Source of the DNA: an uncultured Flavobacteriales bacterium
GTDB lineage: Bacteria > Bacteroidota > Bacteroidia > Flavobacteriales_D > Sanyastnellaceae
Direction of reading: 5' to 3'
Length of the DNA: 64,000 nt
NCBI GenBank assembly: GCA_905479115.1
Contig: CAJQLF010000009.1
Coordinates: 46,689-110,688 of the forward strand
Shown: positions 55,991 through 64,000 of the stretch, piece after piece
Layout of the letters: every line of letters begins with the position of its first letter
Numbering within the stretch: the first letter of the stretch is position 1
Translations under genes and position numbers: made by a program
Notes under the pieces: generated by a model
Told to the model about the DNA's origin: nothing
Databases searched by the model: none
Seen by the model: the letters and a program-made list of their open reading frames with translations, nothing else

Positions 55991-58900
55991 TTATTCGCAA
56001 ACCGTACCGAATGCACCCAAGAATTGGAGCAAGTCAGCAGTGGTTACAGAACCATCCTCGTTGATGTCCGCTGGGCATGGGTTTGACAAGTCAAACTCAC
56101 AAGAACCATCGTCGTTACCTGCATTCGCATCATAGTTCGAAGCGTCAGCATACGTACAACCAGAACAGTCATCAAAGTTACACTCTGACAATACCGTAAT
56201 GTTCGCGGCTGGATCGTAGTTGCAAGCACATGAAATGTCGCAACCCTCGATGCAGTTATTACCTCCGATACTGATGTACTCAGGACCGAACAGCTCACCA
56301 CCCGAAATCACGCCACCGAATACACCACCGATAGACCATGATGGCTCTGAACTGAAGGTGTCATCACCCGTAGTCAAGATGTAGCAACCAGCCTCCATGC
56401 AGTAAACTTCCTGCAGGAATGAACCATCGCTGTTGTCATTGGTCAAAGTCGTGTAGATGACTTCGTTGCCATCGAGATCTGTGATCAAGATGTAGCAGCC
56501 TGTCCATCCATCGCCGAAGCTATCGTTCATTGTGATAGTTACGCAAGTGCCGTAGCAGCAAGAACCATCTTCAATCGTAGCCGTTGGATCGAAGTCACAT
56601 GCATTAACATCCGTGCAACCTGCACACGTTTCGTATTCACATGTTCCATTTTCCGTGGTCGCTTCCATATCGTAGTTACATGCAAAGCTGTCCATGCAAC
56701 CACAAACAACGTCCGCACCAGCAGAGAATGGGTAAACCTCAGTGACCAAGCTTCCGCCAGCTCCACCCGAGAGAATCTCAACTCCATCTCCGTCAGTTAC
56801 ACTCCAAGACTGCTCACCAGCCCAGATGAATGCGCCTGTGAAGGCATACGTGTAACATCCTGGATCAACACATAGTACATCCAATCCGTATTCCGCACCG
56901 TCAAAGTTGTCTTCATCAATGATGAATTGAGCATCGTCAATGGCACCGGCAGCTACAGAGTTGCCATCACCGTCAAAGATCTCATATCCACCAGGTGAAC
57001 CAGAGTTTCCTCCTGTCCAACCGTCTCCGAACGCGTCATACATATTGACCAAGATTGCAGTACCACCTGGGTTGTTATCACAAGCGCAAGAAGTGTACTC
57101 ACAAATATCGTTGGTCTCGATGTTCGCATCTGGGTTGTAGTTACAAGCAGCGCTGATGGTACATCCTTCGATGGCCGTCTCACAGCTCAACTCGATTTGG
57201 TAAGATCCCTGGCCATTGAATACTCCATCGTTGTCATACGTGACATATACGAAGTAGTACAATGAAGGGTCAGAAACGAACTCCATGTAAGCGTCATCTT
57301 GATCGAAGAATCCACAGCCGTCAAACGAAGCACTGTTGTCAAGAATGTTTCCTTCAACATCCAAACCGCAATCATATGCGCCACAGGACATAGAAGCAGA
57401 AGTAAATACTTGAACTCGGGTATCGATAACGGATCCACACGTATTCAACGTATGCAATTCACCTGTACCGGCAAACGTCCACCATACACCTGGAAGCGGG
57501 TCAAAGACCAGTTCAGTTGTACCATCTTCTTCAGCTACACCAGTCGTAGAGCCGTAAGAGCCACTTGGAATACCAAAGTTTGTTACAATTTGGTTGCCGT
57601 TGAAGTAGACATTTGCTGTCGCGCCGTTCCATCCGTCACCGAATGAATCGAAACCTTCAAAGGTGAAATCACCTTCAGCCATTCCACAGTACCAGCTTCC
57701 AGAAGTAGCCGCTCCTTCGAAGACGTTTCCTTCCGAATCGGTGATTGCCCATGAGACCTCACCGTCCCAAGAACCACCTCCAGCTACTACGTAAACAGAG
57801 TTCTCTTCAGCCGCACAAGGTGTGCAAATTGTGGCTGGAGCACCGTCAGCGGATGCGTTACCCATAGAACCTTCTTGGTAGCCTGTGTTGCATTCCAAGT
57901 CAAATGCGTTCTCACACAAATCGTTGTCAGGAACAGCTGTGTAAACACAGTTTCCATCGTCTTGGTTCGCGTAGTCGAGGTAGTTGTCCGCCGATGGGTC
58001 TGTACATCCAAGGAAGATACCCGTCGTAGTGAACTCAAATTCACCGCATTCAGCAGGGTCTGTTGTTCCTACGAAGAAGTAGTAATCCGTGTCAGGCTCG
58101 AGAGCGATAAACGATTCGATCGAACCGGCACACGTTCCTGTGAACAAGCAACCGACATACGATCCAATGGACTCGCAATCGCCACCTTGCAGGTAAATTG
58201 TCAGAGACAAGTTGCCAGAAGACACGTTCGTCAAGTTGAAGTAGAATGTGTCATACATCAAGCCCGTAACAACGTCCGTGCTGTTGAATGTGAACCAAAC
58301 TCCGTAAACGGTTCCTCCGTATGCAGGAACAAGAGCAGGATTTGAGCAGCATACATCACCAGTGAAGGTAACGTCGTCCAATTGAGGAGTTGCGTCTGCA
58401 CAGAAATCATTTGAAGGGAATTCCGCGCAATCCTCACACGTCACTTCCAACAAGAATTCTGAACCACTCGAGAAAGCAGAATACTTTGATACGTAGATGT
58501 AATAGTTATTACCCGTCTCTGCCAAGAAGGCAACACCGGACATCAAACCACAGTTATCATCGTTTCCAACAATAGGCTCTAATTCACCTTCATCGTTGTA
58601 CACAAACACGTGCATCTTCGTATCGCTCACAGGATCCGCAAAACCTGAAGTAGACGTCGGAGTGTTACACGTATTGGCGAATACTTGGTAATCACCATCT
58701 GCATTGAATTCGTACCATACACCTGGAGTCGTAACGGATGTTCCAGCGAAAGATCCTGTCACTCCTTCTTCGTCAGAAGCATTGGACAAGTTGCCTGAAA
58801 CTTCCATGTCACAACCAATAGCCTCCGCATCTTCAATAGCATTGTTCGTTGGAGGGCAGATGCAAGATCCATCGTCCACCGTAGCAGAAATATTGTAGTT

Positions 58901-60655
58901 AAAGCAGAAAGGGTCAGTGCAACCTTCGAAACCGCACTCCTGGAGTAGACCGAAGTCAACAAACCATCCACCGCTTGGGAAACCAATTGGAGGAGGCAGT
59001 GGACCGTAATAGCCTGAAGCTACTTGGTCTCCATAAACTGTTCCGAACTGGTCAGTAATAATAACTGCAAGCTCATCATCTGCAGTACCTCCTCCAGAAG
59101 AGAAAAGGTAACATCCGAGAGGAATACAATGGAAGTCAATACCCGCATCAGCGATGTACGTGTCCGCTTCATCCCAGTTGCCTGAAATAGACGTTGCTCC
59201 ATCATAGGAATCCATGTAATAGCTTGCGCCATTCCATCCATCACCTCCGAGGTCATACATCTCAATGATTGCGACATATGTTCCAGCTTCACAGTAAATA
59301 CAAGACCCCTCGTTCTCTTGAGTTGCAGTTGGATCGTAGTTCGCAGCGGAATCATCCATGCAACCGATGCATGAGTAATCGCAAGAACCATCATCAAAGT
59401 TTGCTTCTTCAATGAAGTTACAAGCCATTGCATCCGTGCAACCTGGAGTAGCTGGCAAGCAGAATGAAGAAGACTCAGAAGAGCCGTAATCACCACCTGA
59501 GGCCAACTCCAATCCGTTTCCGTCGGTCACAGAATAGCTTCCCTGACCATAAGAGCAGCAGATACCGTCACCAAACGAATCGTACATCGTAAATGTATAG
59601 CAATCTGCACCCAAGCATAATTCTGTGCCGTTGAAGTTGCCACTGGCAACCGTGCCACCAGCTTCGTCTACGAGGTCCCAAGAAATCTCAGAAGCGTAGT
59701 TGTCCGGAGTGATATCGATAATCAATGACTCGTAAGCGCATGAACCATCTTCTGTATCTGCAAATTCATCGTAGTTGCATGCAGCAGCATCCGTGCAACC
59801 CTCAAACGTGCACTCGCCTGAATCAGACGTTGCTGTAGGGTTGTAATTCGAAGCATTCATATCCTGGCAGCCAGGACCGAAACAGAACGTCTCAGAAGTC
59901 TGTGAAGACCATCCAGATCCTCCACCGCTGTCGATGGTCATCCCATTCCACGATACAGTCCAAACTCCGCTAGACCCGATTCCGTCACCGAAGGCATCAT
60001 ACATTACTACGTAGTAACAAGCGTTATCTGCAAGGCACGCTTCTTCGTTAATGGTCGCACCATTGCTGTAGGACCCCGTCATTGACGCAACAACCTCGCC
60101 TGTATCGGCGTTGTAAACATCATAATCTGTTTCAGAAGACCAGTAGTTATTCGTAACCGAAATCCCTACAACTAGCGTTGCGCAAGACCCGTCGTCTTCC
60201 GACGCGTTTGGATCAAAGTTACATGCTGTTTCGTCTGTGCAACCAGGAACAACCACTGTTCCCACGCAAAAGTCAGAAGAAGAACTATCACCGTACCAAC
60301 CAACAGCAGCAGCAAGTGTGTTACCGTCGGCATCAGTTACCGAGTAATCGGTTCCTCCATCGCCGTAAGCATCAGATACTGTTAGGGAATAACAAGCATC
60401 ATTAGCGACACAAGCCACAATTGTTTCCGTCGAACCGTCGGCGGCAAGAGCACCTGATGAGTAGGCATCCCCCGCGGCAACTTCCGCTCCAGAGGCATCC
60501 ATTAATGACCACGAGGATTCCTCAGGCCAGTTGTCATAAGTGAGCTCAATGGTAAGCTCCACACCGTCACACTGCGCAAAGGCTGCAGGTGCCGAATAAA
60601 GGTAAAGCGCGAACATCGCTACGATGCCACAACACTTTTTAAACGTGTTAAACAT
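55991..60655 (-). CDS. giant secreted cysteine-repeat protein with dockerin-like tail
   Basis: The 1554-residue acidic protein has a signal peptide (MFNTFKKCCGIVAMFALYLY, cleavage near AAFAQ). Twelve copies of a roughly 21-residue cysteine repeat can be counted, beginning GCTDETACNF (about residue 138), GCTDAAACNY or GCTDAMACNF and mostly ending DDGSC or a variant. Between them are beta-rich modules with a recurring MYDSFGDG or FDSFGDGWNG motif and repeated CYxxTxxDAYGDG-type segments. The middle has pre-peptidase-like regions (PGVWYEFNADGDYQVFANTC, PGVWWTFAGTGELHTLNTC). The end is CPADINEDGS then DLLQFLGAFG then C. There is no type A sorting domain. A role as a large surface or matrix protein is inference. 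Confidence 0.88.
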   Translation of the reverse strand: MFNTFKKCCGIVAMFALYLYSAPAAFAQCDGVELTIELTYDNWPEESSWSLMDASGAEVAAGDAYSSGALAADGSTETIVACVANDACYSLTVSDAYGDGGTDYSVTDADGNTLAAAVGWYGDSSSSDFCVGTVVVPGCTDETACNFDPNASEDDGSCATLVVGISVTNNYWSSETDYDVYNADTGEVVASMTGSYSNGATINEEACLADNACYYVVMYDAFGDGIGSSGVWTVSWNGMTIDSGGGSGWSSQTSETFCFGPGCQDMNASNYNPTATSDSGECTFEGCTDAAACNYDEFADTEDGSCAYESLIIDITPDNYASEISWDLVDEAGGTVASGNFNGTELCLGADCYTFTMYDSFGDGICCSYGQGSYSVTDGNGLELASGGDYGSSESSSFCLPATPGCTDAMACNFIEEANFDDGSCDYSCIGCMDDSAANYDPTATQENEGSCIYCEAGTYVAIIEMYDLGGDGWNGASYYMDSYDGATSISGNWDEADTYIADAGIDFHCIPLGCYLFSSGGGTADDELAVIITDQFGTVYGDQVASGYYGPLPPPIGFPSGGWFVDFGLLQECGFEGCTDPFCFNYNISATVDDGSCICPPTNNAIEDAEAIGCDMEVSGNLSNASDEEGVTGSFAGTSVTTPGVWYEFNADGDYQVFANTCNTPTSTSGFADPVSDTKMHVFVYNDEGELEPIVGNDDNCGLMSGVAFLAETGNNYYIYVSKYSAFSSGSEFLLEVTCEDCAEFPSNDFCADATPQLDDVTFTGDVCCSNPALVPAYGGTVYGVWFTFNSTDVVTGLMYDTFYFNLTNVSSGNLSLTIYLQGGDCESIGSYVGCLFTGTCAGSIESFIALEPDTDYYFFVGTTDPAECGEFEFTTTGIFLGCTDPSADNYLDYANQDDGNCVYTAVPDNDLCENAFDLECNTGYQEGSMGNASADGAPATICTPCAAEENSVYVVAGGGSWDGEVSWAITDSEGNVFEGAATSGSWYCGMAEGDFTFEGFDSFGDGWNGATANVYFNGNQIVTNFGIPSGSYGSTTGVAEEDGTTELVFDPLPGVWWTFAGTGELHTLNTCGSVIDTRVQVFTSASMSCGAYDCGLDVEGNILDNSASFDGCGFFDQDDAYMEFVSDPSLYYFVYVTYDNDGVFNGQGSYQIELSCETAIEGCTISAACNYNPDANIETNDICEYTSCACDNNPGGTAILVNMYDAFGDGWTGGNSGSPGGYEIFDGDGNSVAAGAIDDAQFIIDEDNFDGAEYGLDVLCVDPGCYTYAFTGAFIWAGEQSWSVTDGDGVEILSGGAGGSLVTEVYPFSAGADVVCGCMDSFACNYDMEATTENGTCEYETCAGCTDVNACDFDPTATIEDGSCCYGTCVTITMNDSFGDGWTGCYILITDLDGNEVIYTTLTNDNSDGSFLQEVYCMEAGCYILTTGDDTFSSEPSWSIGGVFGGVISGGELFGPEYISIGGNNCIEGCDISCACNYDPAANITVLSECNFDDCSGCTYADASNYDANAGNDDGSCEFDLSNPCPADINEDGSVTTADLLQFLGAFGTVCE

Positions 60656-60981
60656 TTGATTTGGTTTAGGTTAGAATTCTCAGACAATTTGGATGGGCCA
60701 AACGCTATCGACCCGGTAACAACGACATCTCAACCGCCTGAACCTTCAAGCGACTTTGATCAATTCAGTGAGGTTTGTTTCAAAAACCCTAAAGAATCGC
60801 CCTAAATGTAGAGCAAGCTTTTCTGAAATCCAATATTTCTTAAAGGAAAATTAACAGGTGGTTTTTCTATTCGTCGTTCAATTCCCTGTTCTAGCGGCCT
60901 TTCGGAGGTGATTCAGCGAAGTTTGTAATTCTCAGCGCCGCCTAACACAACTGAGAATGAACAATTTATGCCAATATGTTG
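60656..60981. other. 326-base non-coding stretch upstream of the giant gene
   Basis: This gap lies between the start of the giant gene and the stop of the 181-residue gene, both on the minus strand. It should contain the promoter of the giant gene, but no clear TAnnTTTG element on the minus strand was found. It holds one perfect 8-bp inverted repeat and an extra copy of the same half-site. No small ORF or RNA gene was recognised. Confidence 0.6.
60928..60958. repeat. 8-bp inverted repeat (possible operator or weak hairpin)
   Basis: ATTCTCAG (60928-60935) and CTGAGAAT (60951-60958) form a perfect inverted repeat with a 15-base spacer. A third ATTCTCAG half-site lies at 60676-60683, just upstream of the giant gene start. 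There is no T tract, so it is not a convincing intrinsic terminator. Confidence 0.45.
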
Positions 60982-61527
60982 TTAGCGCCACGCCTCTGCA
61001 TGCCAGGATTGACCGAACGGAACGACGAGAGAAGGCTCGCACTCAAATTTGCTCTGCAACACCGTATTTACAACCAGCGTACTGTCGTCGATTGCCTTTG
61101 CTTTTCGCAGCACCCAAAACCGTTGGAGCGAATCTTCCTGCCATCCTTGATTCGATACCTTATTATACACTACCTGATTCCGCTCCATCCAATGCAGTGC
61201 CACCTCCCCCTCATTTCCTTTAAATCCCTGCAACCAATGCACCAACTTATCGATGGAGCATCCTGTTGCATCTGCACTGCGCTCGTTCAGAGCCACCATC
61301 AAGCAGCGACGGCCTTCCAATCTCCAACTGGCTTCCAAGGATTGACCATGAGCTGACCACTCCGCTAAGAAAGCCTGAATACCCTGAGCGAGTTGGGTCG
61401 CCTCTGCATCCGTCAGCACTCGATTCGCACAATGCAACCACACCCTTGAATCATCCGGCAAGGCTGACCATTGCTCGCCTTGTTCAATGGAATTGGGAAG
61501 CCAAAAAACGTCTTGATTTAGTGCCAT
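60982..61527 (-). CDS. conserved Bacteroidota protein often labelled ABC transporter ATPase
   Basis: The 181-residue soluble protein matches a family I recall from Flavobacteriia: LPDDSRVWLHCANRVLTDAE near the start, FLAEWSAHGQSLEASWRLEG, LMVALNERSADATGCSIDKL in the middle, and VPFGQSWHAEAW at the end. Databases often call this family ABC transporter ATPase, but no Walker A, Walker B or signature motif is present. The true function is unknown. It has no signal peptide or membrane helix. It is divergent from the tyrosine kinase gene, with 71 bases between the starts. Confidence 0.75.
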   Translation of the reverse strand: MALNQDVFWLPNSIEQGEQWSALPDDSRVWLHCANRVLTDAEATQLAQGIQAFLAEWSAHGQSLEASWRLEGRRCLMVALNERSADATGCSIDKLVHWLQGFKGNEGEVALHWMERNQVVYNKVSNQGWQEDSLQRFWVLRKAKAIDDSTLVVNTVLQSKFECEPSLVVPFGQSWHAEAWR

Positions 61528-61598
61528 CTCATTGGTTGTAGGTGTAAATCTAACCCCAACGGTTTCTTTTTAGCAATTCATTCCGAAATTGCGGTCGC

Positions 61599-64000
61599 AT
61601 GTCCGATTCACAAAAGCGCAAAAGCGAGTTGATTTCCATGAGCCAAATCAGGCCCTACCTGAAATTGCTCCTGAAAAATTGGTGGCTCATCGCCATCCTC
61701 TCCTCAACAGGCTATGCCGCCGCTCGGTTGATCACCCACAGGCAACTGGACATCTATGCCGCCACTGCGGAAGTGCTGTTGGATCAAGGAGGCAAAGAAT
61801 TGGACTACCAGAAGCGCTTATCCGGGGTCACCTCCAATTCTTTTGGGTTCGGGAGTTCAGAAACCAAGGACCAGCAGCGGATTTTGCGTTCATTTGACTT
61901 GGTCGGCCGGGCCGTGGACCGGATGCCCTTGGATGTGGACTATTACTTGGTCGGGCGGCTCAAGACCAGCCAAGTTTCGGGGTTCAGTAACATCGCCATC
62001 CAGGCGAAGCCGGAGCTCTTCAATTCTGGTTACCTCGGGCGCAACATCGACTTGTTCATCGAAGACGAAAGCCACTACCGGTTGCGTTACACCCTCAACA
62101 ACGGAGAGGTGAAAGAGTTGGTTCAGCCCTTCGGCGTGCCCATTGAAGGACCGGAGTTGGCCTTGACCATCTCCTATGCCTCTTCAAGACTGGCGAATTT
62201 CAGCGACCCAAACGGGCCCAAAATTAACGAAGCGGCGCTCGAACAAGCACGCAAGCAGCATTACCAGTTTCGCGTCTTCAACCGCGGCCAGCGCATCGGG
62301 CAAATGCGAGGATCGCTTCAAGTGAACAACGTCACGGGAACGAACATCCTGTCCTTGCGCTCCTCGAGCACGCTTTACGGCAGGGCTCAGGATTTTTTGC
62401 GCATACTGAGTGAGGAATTCATCGATTTCACCAAAGAGGCCCGGCTTGAGTCCAGCCTCAAAACAGAAAAGTTCATCAACATCCAGCTCGAAGAATTGGT
62501 CTCCATTATGGACAGCTTGGAGATGCAGGTCGATGGGTTCAAGGAAAAAAATGAAATCCTTGACCTCTCGCGAGAGCAAACCGAATTTTTCAATGCGCTT
62601 GTGCAACTCGAAACGCAAGAGCGCGAATTGGAGTTTCGCCTGGAAGCCCTAACATCCTTGCGGAAATACCTCGCCTCTGGACTCGAAGACAACAGCCTGC
62701 CTCCCACGTCCTACTTGATGGAAGAGGACCCTTTGTTGATTCAACAGGTCAGCCAATTGTTTGAGATCCGTGGCGAACGAACGAACGCATTGCTGGATGT
62801 TACGGAAGACAGCTACCAGGTCCGCCGGCTGGACAGCGCCATCAGCAATGCACGCTTCACCATTACCCGCTACATTGAAGACACGCGTGAAGCCATTGTC
62901 GCCCAGCGCTCCAATGTCCGCAACCAAATAAGCGGCTTGGAAAACCGCCTCAGCGGGATTCCTGCGACCCAACGCGATATTGTAGTGATGGAGCGTAAAC
63001 TTCAAGTGAACGAAAAACTCTACTTATACCTGCTCGAAGCCCGCGCCCAAAACGTCATTTCACGCGCAGGAATTGCCCCACAGGCCTCCATCATTGAGAT
63101 TGCACGAAACAGCGGAGTCATTGGCCCCAACAAACGGCAAACCATCCGAAACTACAGCTTGTACGGCGCGCTTATCGCATTGGCCTTAGCTTTTGCCAGA
63201 ATGCTGTTGTTCGACCGACTGGAATCCACCCAAGAACTCCGAGAGGTTACTCAATTGCCCGTTGTCGCTGGGCTGCCGCATTACCCGGACATTGACGCCA
63301 ATCCACTGGCCATCTTAGCGGATTCTCGGGCCCAGATCACGGAGGCTTTTCGAAGCCTCCGAACCAACCTGCAGTACGTGCTATCGAAGGAAGGCGCCAA
63401 TACGATTTTGGTAAGCTCGCTCCACCCGGGCGAAGGAAAGTCCTTCGTCTCCTCCAACCTTGCAACGGTCTTGGCCAAGACAGGCAAAAAGGTTGTCCTT
63501 GTCGACTTTGACATGCACAAACCGAAGGTGCACAAAAATTTCAAACTCTCCAATCAAATCGGTCTCTCCACTCACCTCATCGGGCGCTGTGAAGTCGAAG
63601 AAATGGGACAGGAAGGTCCGATTGACACCTTGACCATTATCACGGCAGGCCCTGTGCCGCCGAATGCCTCAGAATTGGTGTTGAACGATCGACTGGATCC
63701 TTTTTTGCAGAAACTTCGAACGGAATACGATTTTGTCATTTTGGACACCCCGCCCATGCTGCTCATCACCGATGCCCTCATGCTCATGAGCAAGGTGGAC
63801 ACGGGCTTATTGGTAACCAACACCCTGAAGTCCACCAAGCGCGGTATTGAGCATTTGGAAGACCTGCTCAATCAAAACAACCTCAGCCATGCTTCGCTTG
63901 TCATGAATAACATTCGGATGTCGCGCGCAAGCATGTATTACTCGAAGTATGCATACAAGTACGGCTACGGCTACGGCTACGGCTACGGCTACGGCTACGG
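61599..64000 (+). CDS. Wzc-like polysaccharide biosynthesis tyrosine autokinase (3' end outside window)
   Basis: The frame gives 800 residues from ATG 61599 and is still open at the right edge. Residues about 20-40 form the first membrane helix (NWWLIAILSSTGYAAARLI). A Wzz-like periplasmic region with long coiled coils follows, then a second helix near 518-540 (YSLYGALIALALAFARMLLF). The cytoplasmic BY-kinase domain has Walker A SSLHPGEGKS (about 606-615), Walker A' VVLVDFDMHKP (about 632-642) and Walker B FVILDTPP (about 712-719). The tail is tyrosine-rich, starting at about 780 with YYSKYAYKYGYG. Such kinases control polymerisation and export of capsule or exopolysaccharide by autophosphorylating tail tyrosines. 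Confidence 0.92.
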   Translation, partial: MSDSQKRKSELISMSQIRPYLKLLLKNWWLIAILSSTGYAAARLITHRQLDIYAATAEVLLDQGGKELDYQKRLSGVTSNSFGFGSSETKDQQRILRSFDLVGRAVDRMPLDVDYYLVGRLKTSQVSGFSNIAIQAKPELFNSGYLGRNIDLFIEDESHYRLRYTLNNGEVKELVQPFGVPIEGPELALTISYASSRLANFSDPNGPKINEAALEQARKQHYQFRVFNRGQRIGQMRGSLQVNNVTGTNILSLRSSSTLYGRAQDFLRILSEEFIDFTKEARLESSLKTEKFINIQLEELVSIMDSLEMQVDGFKEKNEILDLSREQTEFFNALVQLETQERELEFRLEALTSLRKYLASGLEDNSLPPTSYLMEEDPLLIQQVSQLFEIRGERTNALLDVTEDSYQVRRLDSAISNARFTITRYIEDTREAIVAQRSNVRNQISGLENRLSGIPATQRDIVVMERKLQVNEKLYLYLLEARAQNVISRAGIAPQASIIEIARNSGVIGPNKRQTIRNYSLYGALIALALAFARMLLFDRLESTQELREVTQLPVVAGLPHYPDIDANPLAILADSRAQITEAFRSLRTNLQYVLSKEGANTILVSSLHPGEGKSFVSSNLATVLAKTGKKVVLVDFDMHKPKVHKNFKLSNQIGLSTHLIGRCEVEEMGQEGPIDTLTIITAGPVPPNASELVLNDRLDPFLQKLRTEYDFVILDTPPMLLITDALMLMSKVDTGLLVTNTLKSTKRGIEHLEDLLNQNNLSHASLVMNNIRMSRASMYYSKYAYKYGYGYGYGYGYGY
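63960..64000 (+). repeat. TACGGC hexanucleotide tandem repeat encoding (Tyr-Gly)n
   Basis: Six full TACGGC copies plus five further bases run to the window edge, in frame with the kinase gene, so each unit encodes Tyr-Gly. The true length is unknown because the window stops inside the array. Six-base units can expand or contract without changing frame. Confidence 0.9.

Noticed and set aside
55991..60655. CRISPR-like or DNA-level repeat array in the giant gene
   Set aside because: The repeats are protein repeats that vary at the DNA level within one long coding frame, and there are no regular spacers, leader or cas genes.
50402..60655. Cellulosome-type dockerin/cohesin system
   Set aside because: The tails have a single EF-hand-like loop rather than two, and no cohesin or glycoside hydrolase domain is visible in the window.
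1..64000. tRNA, rRNA, riboswitch, transposase or phage genes
   Set aside because: Scanning the short intergenic gaps by eye showed no cloverleaf-like, rRNA-like or inverted-repeat-bounded element. Weak RNA structures could still be missed without a covariance search.

Overview
This window looks like chromosomal DNA of a Bacteroidota bacterium, most likely a marine-type member of the order Flavobacteriales. The evidence is a complete porP/gldK/gldL/gldM/gldN block for the type IX secretion system (T9SS) and gliding, the nadE/gldB/gldC/engB/hydrolase/mraZ gene order typical of that phylum, a T9SS type A sorted protein, a Bacteroidota-type FtsZ C-terminus, and very few Shine-Dalgarno-like leaders. 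The genus cannot be read from the sequence. No tRNA, rRNA, CRISPR array, insertion sequence, phage or integrase gene was seen. Coding density is very high, with several convergent gene pairs that touch or overlap.

Layout. 1-2.5 kb (minus): the 5' part of miaB, a 65-residue membrane protein and a GT-C-like multipass membrane protein. 2.5-6.2 kb (plus): topA and an arginase-fold protein that has lost metal ligands. 6.2-12.2 kb (plus): porP/sprF-like, gldK, gldL, gldM and gldN, closed by a strong terminator. 12.2-15.2 kb (plus): an ABC-F ATPase and an outer-membrane protein. 15.2-21.4 kb (minus): purL, a PASTA protein, a T9SS type A secreted protein and an RluD-type pseudouridine synthase. 21.5-25.2 kb (plus): dtd, a MazG-like pyrophosphohydrolase and a large BNR/sortilin-type beta-propeller protein, joined by ATGA overlaps. 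25.2-30 kb: nadE and a beta-barrel protein (minus), gldB and gldC (plus), engB and an alpha/beta hydrolase (minus). 30-46.4 kb (plus): the dcw division and cell wall cluster mraZ, rsmH, ftsL, ftsI, murE, mraY, murD, ftsW, murG, murC, ftsQ, ftsA, ftsZ, then yqeY. It is preceded by five MraZ-box-like repeats in exact 10-bp register. murF, murB and ddl are not in the cluster.

46.5-50.4 kb holds a YceI lipoprotein, an inner-membrane-domain/outer-membrane-barrel fusion, a nitroreductase (minus) and an M28 peptidase. 50.4-60.7 kb (minus) is the most accessory-looking part. It has three tandem paralogues with FG-GAP and ASPIC/UnbV domains and one 1554-residue cysteine-repeat protein. All four end in the same roughly 28-residue dockerin-like, cysteine-bracketed motif instead of a recognisable T9SS type A domain. 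The window closes with a 181-residue conserved protein (minus) and the start of a Wzc-like polysaccharide tyrosine autokinase (plus). Its tyrosine-rich tail is encoded by a TACGGC hexanucleotide repeat that runs into the window edge.

How the genes fit together: gldKLMN and PorP make the T9SS core and motor, and GldB and GldC are gliding accessory proteins. The sorted protein at 16-18 kb, and possibly the four secreted proteins at 50-61 kb, would be exported cargo. The dcw cluster builds septal peptidoglycan under probable MraZ control. Most of the window is ordinary conserved synteny. The best candidates for something undescribed are the shared C-terminal motif of the 50-61 kb proteins, the degenerate arginase-like protein beside the T9SS operon, the membrane-domain/barrel fusion and the repeat-encoded tyrosine tail.
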